Assembly (NCBI GenBank): GCA_947069175.1
Contig: CAMTDV010000027.1
Coordinates: 44,095,369 to 44,159,368, forward strand
Direction: 5' to 3'
DNA: 64,000 nucleotides
Source: Scalesia atractyloides
Lineage: Eukaryota > Streptophyta > Magnoliopsida > Asterales > Asteraceae
This document shows, piece by piece, positions 33,170-44,350 of this stretch. The notes beneath the pieces are model-generated. The model was not told the DNA's origin. It did not search any database and was given only the letters and a program-made list of their open reading frames with translations. Positions within the stretch are counted from its first letter, which is position 1, and the number at the start of each line of letters is the position of its first letter. The translations under genes and the position numbers were made by a program.

Positions 33170-36100
33170 TCAATCACGCAACACTTCCTGGCAGACAACA
33201 TTTGATGTGTAAACTCCGGGTTGTTTAAAATCTTTTGCGAGATGTACCAACACCTTTGTATTTTGTCTTAAAATCCCTCTTGATAACGCCACATACAGTT
33301 CTCCATGTGAAAATACAGAATCCGGTAAATAAACACCAACGTGCGGAATTGTTTGACCTTGAGCTTTATTAATCGTCATGGAAAAGCTTAGTCGAATTGG
33401 AAACTGTTTTCTTTTCAGCTTGAATGGGAACATGTCATCTTCAGGATGGGTTAGAGGGATTCTTGGCAAAAATCTTCGTTTACCGGCATGCTGACCGACT
33501 GCAATTTCTACATCAATAACATTTCGCATGAAGCCTTTACATATCAACCGCGTGCTATTACACAGGCCATGTGATGGATTGATATTCCGTAACAATATTA
33601 TTGGGCATCCAATTTTTAAACAAGCTTATGAGGTGGCAAACCACTAACATTTAGCGAGTTTATGAACTCGATAGGATAGAAGTTGTGCTGATCGTCTTTT
33701 GCTTGTCAAAACTGTAGTACACTTTTTCCTCCCCTTGAAAAATGTCGATCATTTGATTATTAATCTCGCCAACACTCTCATTTTTAGTGGAAAATATCGC
33801 TCTAGAGATTATATAATCTGAAGAGTATACACTACTTCAACTGATGGAAAGATGGCATTGATCAATTCCGTTATAGAGTTTTCTCTATTGTGGCACCGAA
33901 TTGTCATGTCATCGGGTATGCGAATATAGTTTCCTTCTATTGGTTCTTCAGTTCCATCGCCGACTCTTAAAAGAAATTCAGAAAACCATGGATCTTTCAA
34001 CGCTCTCATATTTGTGTCAACCGCATATGTTTAGTTAATGACCAAAGATGTGACAATCGTAGGCAGGAGTCTACGATCTGTGCTCGAGTGCCACGTTTAA
34101 TAACCGGCAACACATGTCTGAAGTCACCGCCCATAACCATTATCTTCCCACCAAATGGGAGACTAACACCTATAATGTCATGCAGTGTACGATCAACTGC
34201 CTATATCGCCTATCGTTTAGCCATCGACGCTTCATCCCATATGATTATTTTGGCAGACCGGATTAGTTTAGCGGCCCCACTCTGTTTTTTTGATACCGTA
34301 CATTGAATTACTTTCAAGATTAATAGGAATCTTGAATCTCGAGTGAGTCGTTCTACCTCCTGGCATATTATTAGCCGCGGCACCTGATGAAGCTGTTGCG
34401 AGAGAAGTAAGACCGCGTGACCGAATTTTAGCAAGTAAGGCAATGTACAAAAATGTTTTTCCAGTTCCACCCGGACCATCAATAAAGAAGATGCATGGAA
34501 GATCATTATCAACATGCATCATGATCTCATCAAACACGTTATTTTGGTCCAGATTAAGTTTATCTTTGCCACTCAAGTGTTCAGGTTCTAAAACAATCCC
34601 TTACTCCTCTTATAACTCACGATAACCTACATCCTGTAAGTTAACATCATTTGTTATCTTAGAAAGATCGAATTCATTGATATTTTTACCCATGGATTGT
34701 AAAAAGACACAAATTTCGGTAAGAACCATATTCTGAACTCATTCAATACTTTGACAGTGTAACCGATGATCTTCTGAAAGTGAGTCAAAGTGGTCATTCC
34801 ATAACTTTCGAATATCTCCAGGTTGGCAAAAAATCATTATGGTCGCAATAACCTTCTAAGAGCATTGGGAAACTGGAATATAGAGGCATCTTGGAGACAT
34901 TGTGATAGATATTCACCATCTTCTATTAAGCCTAACTCAAGAGCTGCTTTTCGAAAGTCTCACACCTTTGACCATTAATCGTGCAAAGATGTTCAAAAGA
35001 AGTAGGCCCTCTGACATTTGACAAAAGTAGGCGTAAGTAGTACCTTTCTCTTTTGGCTGGATTAGCGAAAACGATACAACTTCTCTGTTTTTTACCCAAA
35101 TTAACATTCCAGCGGCGTGTGCTTCCATTCCACGTGAATTGTTTTGGAAAATCTTTATACAGATATATCCTTGCTGTTTCATCAATTCTATTTTTCTCAA
35201 AAAATGTTGTTAGCGTGGTTCTCTTATCCCTTTCACTATCAACAATATTAGACATTATCTCATCATCTCTAAATCTAACCATCTTATTATTTGGTAGATG
35301 AAGTTGTAAGGCTAGAATATAAGGAAAGATTTGAGAAAGAGAGAAGGAAAAAATGCGCCAGATAGCCTCTGGGGGCGATATGTAGTGTGCATCTTGAAAT
35401 CTCTTTATCTCATTAATAACAACCTCTTGCTCACTTTGATCAACTTGAATAACCTGTTTATCATGTCCTTTATAAACATATTTGAAAAGATATTTCACAG
35501 ATTTTATACTTGAGCAAACTTCAATATTGATGTGGCAGTTAAACATCATCAAAAGCCTTGGGTTATATGGGACCACCGATCTATTATCAAGTGTTTTTTC
35601 TCGTACGTCCACTTCTATTCCAGTGTCTCTCTTTCGACAACGGACACGCATCCTCTCCTTGTGTTGTCTCTTCATTAAATTGTCTAGGGTAGTGAAAACA
35701 ACAAATTTTAGGATCACCCTGCATACAAGGGCTGCTTAATCGTAAACTGCCGCAAGGGCCGTGAATCATGTGCTTCACAACAATCTCATGCAGCTTGGAT
35801 GTCTTAGTTTTTTAGGAATCTCAGCACACACAATCTTATCATAATATTCCACGTTATTGATTTTGTGTTGCGGGTACATGATAAAGAGAAAATATGCGTG
35901 CGGCAAACCACGCTTTTGAAATTCGATGACATAAACGTATGCCTTAACTTCCCTGAGGATATGTTTCTTGAAGAGTTGTTCCTTAAGATCTTCTAATTTA
36001 GCCTGAAACACTCTTGAAACAAGGTCCGGACGATCTTGTGCAGTTTGACCAACATGTAAATTATCACATATCTCAGGCCACTAAGGATTACACGCCATTG

Positions 36101-38300
36101 TAAGGAATATATCAGGCTTGCTGTCATCCTGAACTAAAGTTATCGCATATAGAAATCCACGTCGCATGTCGCGAGTCCCTCCGATGAAAGATGCAGGCAA
36201 CACAATTGTTTTTCCCACTCTGTTTGCTTGAACCTCACCACCATTGACGCAATCCACAATACCTTGGTACAAGTCCGCCTGTATCTTAGCCTGGTTTCTC
36301 TCAAAAATTTAAACGTGACGTCTTAGTATTTATGTAAACATCTACCACAAAATGTTGTAGCAGTCTACCACCGAACAGAAGCATGTTTTCGGTAGATCGA
36401 ATCTGGAACTTGTAATAATATTACTCTCGCATTGCCACGTTTTTTCTACCACTTCATGTGTTAGCCTCTGAACGATGAAGACATTTTAAAAACAAACAGT
36501 TAATAAATTAAAACGCATTAGGGTACTTTTATGATCGTCACTTAAAAGAATAATAAATTGTCGGTACCTTCCATTTCTCCTTCGATGTTGTCATTGATGT
36601 GAACCTCATCGATCGGTACTCCATGACGTGGTATGTTAGCATGCCAACCCGACTCACCATTAGGATAAAATACAGGATAAGACAATGGATCGTAACAACT
36701 GAAGTACGGCTGAATAGTTTGGTTATATTGACATCTACCGTAAATAACAATACTTCGTCTATACGAAGTGATATTGTCATTACCTTCAACCCAAATACCA
36801 GCAACCTATATAATCATCAACTGTAAGTAAGTAAAATAAGCAATACTATTAGATAATTGTAATTAATACAATATTTTATGTTGAAGAGAGTAACAATTCA
36901 GTTGGTCAAATAAGGTCAAAATAAAGTCAAACTACTAATGAGCCAACATTTGATGGAATAAAGGCAAACCTCTGATGAGTTTGATATCCTTTGATAGAGT
37001 AATACCATCGAATGTTACGCAATCACTAATGATATTGTTAACCTCTGATGGGGTAATAACATCATATGTTAGGCAAACACTGTTGGTCGTAGACAACCAA
37101 TGCTGAGTATAACATCAATGGTTATTGAGTCTGTGGTTGAATCGGTGGTTTTGCTATACAACTATTGCTGGTGTGTTAGCAGTGGTTTGCATCAGTGGTT
37201 TCTGATCAGTGGTAGTTTGTGGTCAGTTGTTTATATTTCATGGTGTTTTTATAACATTTTATTTTATATACCTCCGATGTCGTTGGTCGGTTGTACACCA
37301 TTTGGTCAAGTTCAACCGAAGTATTCAAAGTGACTCTATAGTTGTTAAGAGATCCTAGTTCCGTAAGTCTTTGAAATGTATCGACATATGGGTTTTGTAG
37401 AAAGAACGCGTGTCAAAATCTGAGTAATACGTCGATAAAGATTTGGCCATTAGAGTCTAAGATCTAACTCAGCATCAGGATCATAAAAATACAACTGCAG
37501 GTACCTAGGGGTTCCATCCCTCGGAACTAATTGGTCGATTTTGTGATATATGCCTCTATGTGCATGAAAAGTATATACACCGTCTCTCATATTGCTCAAT
37601 GTATCATCCAACGTCACTCCCATTGAGGCAAAAGAAAAATTGGTGTTAAAAGCACGAATGTGTTGCCTAAAAATATTTCCAATTTTATGATGCGAAAAGC
37701 CGATACAATTCCTCTAGAATTTATGAATTTGCTAACACCGTTTTCCCACCCATACAACAAAAGGTATCAAACTCAAATTGAAAACGTTTTACTCCATAAT
37801 CAGGACATTCACCCTATTCTTTTAAAACATGATGCTCTCTAGGTACATGATCGTAAACAAAGTTATATGGATCATCTTCTACGTTCTCAGCTTGGAAGGA
37901 AGGTTGATCAACTACTTCACGAAATTGAGGTAAAAGTGTACGCAGTTGAATTTGAACACCTAAAAAAATCATTGTCGTAAATAATGAAGGTTGTTAAAGA
38001 TGTCAAGTTCGACAAAGAAGTCATTATTAAATAAATAGAAACCTCGTGATGTTCTATGCATGACTTCATCAATTACAGAGGGGAATGTGCTTGACGCGTT
38101 CTCATTTGTCATTCGGGTAAATTGAGTAATGTTACTATCTAAACTTCTTAAGGGTGTCCTTTCTGTTGATCTATTACTCATTAAAGATATTGATGAAGAA
38201 CTTCGGGAGACCTCAGCTCCCCAAATTTCGAGACTTTCTTGTTTTCTTTGCGTGCAGCATAGTATCTTTTGTTATACTCTTTTCATTTTTAGATCTAGTG
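33170..38300 (-). pseudogene. Helitron RepHel (rolling-circle replication initiator and PIF1-like helicase), decayed
   Basis: Order on the minus strand: N-terminal region (RTPLRSLDSNITQFTRMTNENAS, 38,181-37,969; TLSNMRDGVYTFHAHRGIYHKIDQLVPRDG, about 37,600-37,500), then after a minisatellite-bearing gap the segments SRVGMLTYHVMEYRS and YQGIVDCVNGGEVQANRVGK with VLPASFIGGTRDMRRGF (Helitron-like N domain, 36,272-36,081), the Rep core VIEFQKRGLPHAYFLFIM (35,910-35,890; the HUH-type motif has Tyr for the second His), the linker with NCHINIEVCSSIKSVKYLFKYVYKGHDK, and the helicase: Walker A GPGGTGKT (about 34,470), Walker B IIWDEASM, and C-terminal SMTINKAQGQTIPHVGVYLPDSVFSHGELYVALSRG ending ...NVVCQEVLRD at 33,170. 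Stops and shifts occur in every part, so it is a pseudogene. It would have nicked and unwound the element for rolling-circle transposition. Confidence 0.9.
36840..37330 (-). repeat. Minisatellite array 5, inside the RepHel gene
   Basis: On the plus strand: AAGTCAAACTACTAATGAGCCAACATTTGATGG, then GTTAGGCAAACACTGTTGGTCG and ATCAGTGGTTTCTGATCAGTGG phrases. RepHel coding similarity stops at about 37,333 (NYRVTL) and resumes at about 36,804, so the array sits in an intron or is an insertion that splits the gene. Confidence 0.75.
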
Positions 38301-38796
38301 ATGCACTCGAGCTAGAAGCATGATTAAGATGCTTTGGTTGTCCATCATTCATTGTAAATTGATATAGTGTCAAATACCTTGCAAATTTATTAAATAAAAG
38401 ATAGTCATGATAGATGATGAAATAAAGTCAAACTACTAATGAGCCAGCATCTGAAAAAATCCTTGCCAAACCTCTGATGAGTTTGCTAACCTCTGATAGA
38501 GTAATAACATCAAATGTTAGACAAACACTGATGGGATGTTACCTCTGATGGAGTAATAACATCAGATGTTAGGCAAACACTGTTGGTGGTAGACAACGAC
38601 TGCTGGATAACCACTACTGAGTATAACATCAGTGGTTAGTGAATCAGTGGTTTTGCTATATAACTATTGTTGGTGTGTTAGCAGTGGTTTATCATCAGTG
38701 GCTTTGGTATAAAACATGATTAAAATAAACAACAAAAAATTTAAATATAAAGTAATACATAATTAAAACTAAAACAACTCATGATTAATATTCAAA
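38301..38796 (+). repeat. Minisatellite array 6 and flank
   Basis: 38,320-38,450 repeats the segment ATGATTAAGATGCTTTGGT...CATTCATTGT...TTGATA...AAATAAAAGATAGTC found at 29,738-29,830, followed by the array at 38,430-38,710 with the insertion of GACTGCTGGATAACC. The duplicated lead-in links arrays 3 and 6. Confidence 0.75.
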
Positions 38797-39321
38797 CTAA
38801 TTCGACATAAAATAGTACATGGAATTAAAATTAGGTAACCCATAATAAAACATTAGAAAAACCACATAATATATCATAATCATCATCATTGCGGTGGAGG
38901 AAGCCGTCATCAAAATTGTTCTAAGGTTCCCAAACCATTTCTTCATCCAAAAGTGGTTCGTATTCCGCCCCAGGGTCAGTTTCGTAGCCTTCAGCCCAAC
39001 TCGTCGGTTCTTGTGTTTGACTGAGGTTTTCGACATGAGGGCAGTTTGAAGGTGGAGGATGTTGTGGCGGTACAGGAGTGTGTGCCACCGGACGGTGATA
39101 CCCTCCCCAATTCGTAGTCCACCAAATTATTGTTCAGCAAAGGTATAATCATAGGCCCAATTCAACTCTTCCGTCAAAAACCATGGATCATCATGTTCAG
39201 CGTTTGTCACCAGCGGAGGGTTTGTCACCATCGGAATTGAATAAGGTGGAGGGTTTGTCACCGGCGGAGGGTTTGTAATCGGCGAAATTGGATAAGACAG
39301 AATTGGATAACCACCACCCAT
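38797..39321 (-). pseudogene. Pro-rich unknown ORF, broken
   Basis: Starts MGGGYPILSYPISPITNPPP with a repeated (V/M)TNPP(P/L)(V/Y) motif, then DDPWFLTEELNWAYDYTFAEQ and a TAA. The reading continues in another frame as QTQEPTSWAEGYETDPGAEYEPLLDEEMVWEP before more stops. A minus-strand TATAAATAA at about 39,395-39,403 lies some 75 bp upstream of the ATG. I do not recognise the family; the composition suggests a nuclear or disordered protein. It has the organisation of a small gene with promoter, captured inside the Helitron and then damaged. Confidence 0.45.
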
Positions 39322-39539
39322 AGCTCCCAGTTGATATGTGTTTGGAGTGGATTGCGAATTGCAAAATCAATTTTAAGGCAATATAAAAATATCTTGGTTA
39401 TTTATAAAGAAAATTTAAAGATTTATAAATTAACTTTACATATTTAAATTTATATATAAGTATTCCTTTCTAACTACACCTGTATATAAAGATATTAATT
39501 ACAAACCAAACCAACAAATAAACATTGTGATAGCTATGT

Positions 39540-39640
39540 TTGTAGCAGTTAAAAGTTACAACAATGTAAGACCCAGAAGCTCTGAAGATTACAACAATGC
39601 AACACACAGAAGTAGGAAAGGTTACAACAATGCACTCTGG
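39540..39640 (+). repeat. Short tandem repeat (A)GTTACAACAATG
   Basis: Three units of about 33-36 bp sharing (A/T)TACAACAATG(C/T)AA(G/C)(A/C)C and AGAAG(C/T), in an otherwise AT-rich stretch. Both strands stay open across it (39,527-39,802), which is a side effect of the repeat. Confidence 0.5.
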
Positions 39641-39984
39641 ACTGTAATGTGGAGTGACAGTAGAGTCTTACAGATTTATAGAGCTCTAAGCATGCTTTAC
39701 CACCCACCCAGTCACTATTTGCGTTACAGCTATAAAAGCAACTGTAAAAGCAAGACTGATAGGTTAAGTAGTAAAAATCGAAAGGACAGCAATACAAAAT
39801 GAAAAGATTCTCTGACTTAAGGAGTTGGTATTTGAAAAAGTTAGTATTTCACAGTTGTTAAACCAAACCTGGTACTCAGAAGAGTAACTAAGAATACATC
39901 AGTTTAAGGTAGATTGTAACTAATTGTAACTAAAAGGTTTGGTATTGAAAAGGGCTCTATTCATGATAGGTATATGAAGAGTTG

Positions 39985-40205
39985 ACTATAACATCAGTGG
40001 TTGAATCAGTGGTTTTACATCAGTGGTTTTTGATCAGTGAGTTAGCGGTTTACATTAGTGGTTTGCATCAGTGGTTAGTGAGTCAATGGTTGAATCAATG
40101 GTTTTGCATCAGTGGTTTCTGATCAGGGAGTCAGTGGTTTGCATCATTGGTTTACATCAGTGGTTAGTGACTATAACATCAGTGGTTAGTGAGTCAGTGG
40201 TTTTC
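39985..40205 (+). repeat. Minisatellite array 7 (dense ATCAGTGGTT)
   Basis: The most regular array: GGTTTGCATCAGTGGTTAGTGAGTCAGTGG-type units of about 15-30 bp repeated more than ten times. The ORF at 40,071-40,265 is only this repeat read in one frame. Confidence 0.8.
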
Positions 40206-40380
40206 ATAACAGTTGAGAGATTGTTTCATTGTCATGCTTTCGTAATTATGATTACTTGTATATGACTTACAATCTCCCACTCAACCTAAGATCACTGATT
40301 TGTTCGTACAACATGTAAGGAAGATAACTTAGATTGATAATCGATGAAAGTGATCAAATAGAACAGTACAGGCACAGATG
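40205..40380 (+). repeat. About 175-bp direct repeat, left copy (pair at 43,825-44,003)
   Basis: From CATAACAGTTGAGAGATTG through GATTTGTTCGTACA and GAAGGAAGATA-like sequence to AAATAGAACAG(T/C)ACAGGCAC. The two copies flank the accessory-ORF block on both sides in the same orientation, as if the block was inserted with, or mobilised between, terminal direct repeats. Confidence 0.85.
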
Positions 40381-40471
40381 ATGCCAAAACTAAACATTAA
40401 AAGAACTTTATTATGATTACTTGTTGTACGCTAAACATTACAAGAACAGATGATGACAAAACTAAACTTTA

Positions 40472-43094
40472 TTACCGATCCTTATTTCTCATCAATGATT
40501 CCCTTATTTGGCCTTTGAACCGAAGTTCAAAGTCCAGGGCAATCATGTCTTCTCCATCCCTTTCAAGCTCAAGATTCAGCAAGTCTTGGAGATCAGCTAC
40601 ATCCAGACCGTATGCATCATGCATCTTTATCCTTTGAACTCTACCATCTGACCTGAGCAATGTTAATTCATGGTTGTCTTTGTTAGACTTCCATTTTAGA
40701 ACTTTTGAGTCAGATGGTTTTCTTGGGAGTAGTGTTATTTTTGATGAGTTGGGTGAGGTTGGTCTGCGTACAAGTGTGGATATTGAGGCTCTAAGCTTCT
40801 CACTTGCAACATCTAAGCCAAACAAAAGTTGGTTCTTTATTACCATTTTTTCTCAATTCCTCATGCATCCTTTGATCTTCTTCTTCTACCCATTTTTGCC
40901 TCTTTGCTTGATTTAAGGCAATGGTGGATAAGCTGGTGGTTGAAGTTAATCTTTTAGGACCAAGGGTCTGTTTAAGAGCAGAGGTTGTTTGCTCATAGAT
41001 TGGCTTTCTTGGAATAGAAGGATCTTTTTTTCTTAATTCTTCCAACCTTTTGTAGGTATCTACCACTTTAGATTCTGACCATCTAGCAATCTGCCTTGTT
41101 GTTCCATATAAAGCCTCAACAAGCTCAGCTTTCATTCTCTTAATCTTTAGAGCATAGTCTTGGCTTTCAGTTTTGTCCTTTTTCTAAACTGGAGGAGTAG
41201 GATTCTTTGAAGAGTCTTTGAGCATAGTATGAATTCTTTCAATTTCTTCTTTAAGCTCATTAGCCGACCAGCCTTTAAATTGTGCCCTTGTTGCTTTGTA
41301 AGGCTTATGCTTCATGACATGATCAAGATAATCTTCTATCAGTTCTGGATCATCAGTGGTTGGCTGTTCAATCATAGACTTACTCAGCTCCTTAACAAAT
41401 TCTTCAATGCTTCTAACTTTGCTCAGTTGGTATTGCAATCATCTTTATCTTTTGAATTTTCTTTTGCAATGAATTCAACCTGTTTAGCCTTCAGGTTAAG
41501 ATACTCATCCAAGTTCGTAGGCTTTCTATACCCCAACAAGGAAGGAATTTCTCTTTATTTGGATCTTCTATTTTGTAGAAAGCTTCAGTCTCACCTTCAA
41601 CTGATAAAATATCCAACTGGTAAATTTCACCCAGTGGGAGGAACGAGGAGGGTTGGTGCATGGTTGGAAGTGGGGGGAAATGGAGTTTGAGAGTGTGGAG
41701 GTGATGAGGATGGTTGTGATATCGATTGTGATGAGGTAGGAAGTGGTGATTGGTTGTCTTCATCATCATCAACAACAAAAGCTATTCTTTTGCGTTGGAA
41801 TTTAATTTTGGAAGGAGGTGGATGTGTGGGAATTCGGGATGGTGTGGGCAGTGGTTCAATTGTGGTTGGAAATGTGATCAAGGTTGTGGTTTGAACAACA
41901 TCTGTTGGAGCAGCTGTTGTTCCAGCATCTACTATCACAACATCTGCCCTAACATTTGTTGTGGGTAGAGTGACAGATGATACATTTGTAGTAGCTGCAG
42001 CACTGGTTGTAGGAGAGATGGGAGTTTCTTGTCCTGCTCTTCTAGCAGACCTTCTTTTCCTTAAAATTCCAACATCTTCCTTTTCCATTTTCTTAGCCTT
42101 TGCTTCTTTTACAAGTCTCAAAGCTTTTTCTTCGAGTGTATCCTGTCTTTCTTGCTTGTCATTGCAATCCTTTCAGCTTCTTTGTTTAATGATTCATCAA
42201 GTTCTTTACCCAAAGTCGCGTCGAATGCTTCAGCAGTTGTTGTTGTTGTTGTTGCTGGCTGATGTTGCACCTGAGGTTTGACTTCTGAGTCATGCTGCAA
42301 CTTTCGCACTGAATCTTTCTCCCCCTTTTTGGCATCATCTTCATTGTCATCTTGAAGAATGATCATCGGGGCAGAGCCAGTAGTTTTGAGCAGATGGTCT
42401 TTGATGGTTTTAATATCAGCTTGTGTATCTTTATATCGAGCCTCGACCATGTTACGGATCAGCTTCATATGAGTTTCATGCTGAATATCTGCCAAGTTTC
42501 TCTGAGCTAGGATGATTGGTTGAACAACCTTCCATAACTCTTCAGCATTTTGTGTTGGACTTGGTTGAGGTTGGGAGTTTTGGAGGACTTGCTTCATCAT
42601 GGTTTTGAGGTCATCTATAGATGATTCCATGGAAAACATCCTCTCCCCCAATTCTTTATACCTTAATTCATCACCTAATCTAATAGGATCATCTGAATTC
42701 CTACCAGAGGTAGTTGTATTTGGATCTTCTACTGGAGTAAACTCCATAGTATTAGACCCAAATGCCCATTGTTCTTGGTTCTGGGGACTTCCAACTGCCT
42801 CAGAGAATACAACTGTAGCCTCAACAGTTTTTGTCGTCAAGGAAATCTTAATTATAACCACTGGAGACTTCCAACTAGCTCAGAGAATACAACGGCCTTT
42901 TTGTTCTGAATTTGTACTTCAGCATTTCCCCAGAACTGGCGGAGGGTGTCGATGTACATCGTCGCTTTTGCAAGTAACACATCTTTGTATGATGATGTTT
43001 CTAGAACATCAATCATGCAGTGAAACGCAGTATTATTGTTGGTTTTCTCCAATATTAGAAGGTAGTTATGGGGAGTTTTGAGGATAAGATTCAT
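40472..43094 (-). pseudogene. Retroelement-type accessory ORF, minus strand, broken
   Basis: Starts MNLILKTPHNYLLILEKTNNN at 43,094, then IDVLETSSYKDVLLAKATMYIDTLRQFWG; the region after QIQNKKAVVF is deleted and a partial repeat GSPQ... restarts in a new frame at about 42,860. The rest is Ser/Thr/Pro-rich with coiled-coil stretches: GERMFSMESSIDDLKTMMKQ, IKTIKDHLLK, acidic DDNEDDAKKGEKD, then PTTTSAAATT-like repeats, FELRFKGQIRESLMRNKDR near the end. I recall such long accessory ORFs downstream of pol in Asteraceae LTR retroelements, but I cannot confirm this. At least five frames are used, so no full product exists. It lies between the two 175-bp direct repeats. Confidence 0.5.
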
Positions 43095-43239
43095 GGTGAA
43101 ATTAGGGTTTGAAAGAAGAAGAGAGTAATGGAGAAATTTATGGAAGATTTTTGTTTTCGAAATTGAAACGGCAAGTGGAAACTCCGTTGGGATGAAATAG
43201 AGTTTATAAAGGGCAGAGTGAATGCTGGTGTGGCAGCGG

Positions 43240-43580
43240 TTTCCAAAACCACTGATGTCTTACTCAGCAGTGGATGTCCAGCAGTGGTTGTCTACCACCA
43301 ATAGTGTTTGCCTAACATCTGATGGCTATCATCTGTGCACGTGTAAACTCTAATGGAGACCAGCAGTGGTTTTGAACAGAGGAATGATTAGAGGATTTGG
43401 AAAACAGCAGTTTCACCAAAAGTGGATTGGGAAAACAGTGGTTTCACCAACAATGGAAGTAGGAACAGAGGATACACTTTCAGCAACGGATAGATTTTCA
43501 TGGAGTAATTATCAAATGTTAGGCAAATACTATTGGTGGTAGACAACCACTGCTGGACATCCACTGTTGAGTATAACATC
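43240..43580. repeat. 75-bp inverted repeat of minisatellite phrases
   Basis: 43,243-43,325 reverse complement reads CATCAGATGTTAGGCAAACAC, TATTGGTGGTAGACAACCAC, TGCTGGACATCCACTGCTGAG, nearly identical to 43,503-43,575. The arms are about 75-80 bp with a 175-bp loop that contains the 31,605-type lead-in. All other arrays run in one direction, so this arm marks an inversion. Confidence 0.8.
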
Positions 43581-43810
43581 AATGGTTAGTGAGTCAGCGG
43601 TTGAATTAGTGGTTTTGCTATACAACTACTGTTGGTGTGTTAGCAGTGGTTTGTCATCAGTGGTTTGCATTAGTGGTTTCTGATCAGTGGATAGGATAAG
43701 TTTAGGGGGCATTTATGCCAATTTTGCATCATTGGTTTGCATCAGTGGTTAGTGACTATAACATCAGTGGTTAGTGAGTTAGTGGTTTGCATCAGTGGGC
43801 ATTTATGTCA
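43500..43810 (+). repeat. Minisatellite array 8
   Basis: Includes CAATGGTTAGTGAGTCAGCGG, CTACTGTTGGTGTGTTAGCAG and dense ATCAGTGGTT units, then the sequence runs into the right 175-bp direct repeat. Confidence 0.75.
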
Positions 43811-43824
43811 AGTTTGCTTTAATT

Positions 43825-44003
43825 CATAACAGTTGAGAGATTGTTTTCATTGTCATGCTTTCGTAATTATGATTACTTGCATATGACTCACAATCTCTCC
43901 CTCAGCCTAAGATGACTGATTTGTTCGTACAGAATGTAAGGAAGATAGCTTAGATTGATAATCTATGAAAGTGATCAAATAGAACAGCACAGGCACTGTT
44001 CTT
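43825..44003 (+). repeat. About 175-bp direct repeat, right copy
   Basis: Pair of 40,205-40,380, about 3.6 kb apart. Downstream, GCTATACACTAAACATTACAAGGAC (44,087-44,111) also echoes 40,428-40,446, so the duplicated block is longer than the clean 175 bp. Confidence 0.85.
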
Positions 44004-44139
44004 TTATACTACAATCCTAACCACTGAGCATGAAAGTGACACTTAACAAAAATAACAAACTAATAACATCTGCTAAGCTAACCAATGCTATACACTAAAC
44101 ATTACAAGGACTAATAAAAAACACTGATGATACATCCTC

Positions 44140-44350
44140 TGTTGGTCTTCAGTAGAGCTTTGCCTTGACAGAACTGTAGCTTTAATCTTCAGCAGAGCTT
44201 TGTCTTGGCAGACCTTTTACCTTTAGTCTTTAGCAGAGCTTTGCCTTGGCAGACCTTCAGCTTTAGACTTCAACAGAGCTTTGTCTTCAACAGAGTTTAG
44301 CTATGGCATACCTTGGACATTTAGTTTTCAGCAAACCTTGGCTCGGGCAG
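44140..44350 (+). repeat. 40-bp tandem repeat (CAGAGCTTTGCCTTGGCAGACCTT)
   Basis: AGAGCTTTG occurs at 44,154, 44,194, 44,235 and 44,275, a period of 40-41 bp, with two degenerate units after it. No coding inferred. Confidence 0.75.

Noticed and set aside
40071..40265. 64-codon ORF MVSESMVESMVLHQW...
   Set aside because: It is the ATCAGTGGTT minisatellite read in one frame.
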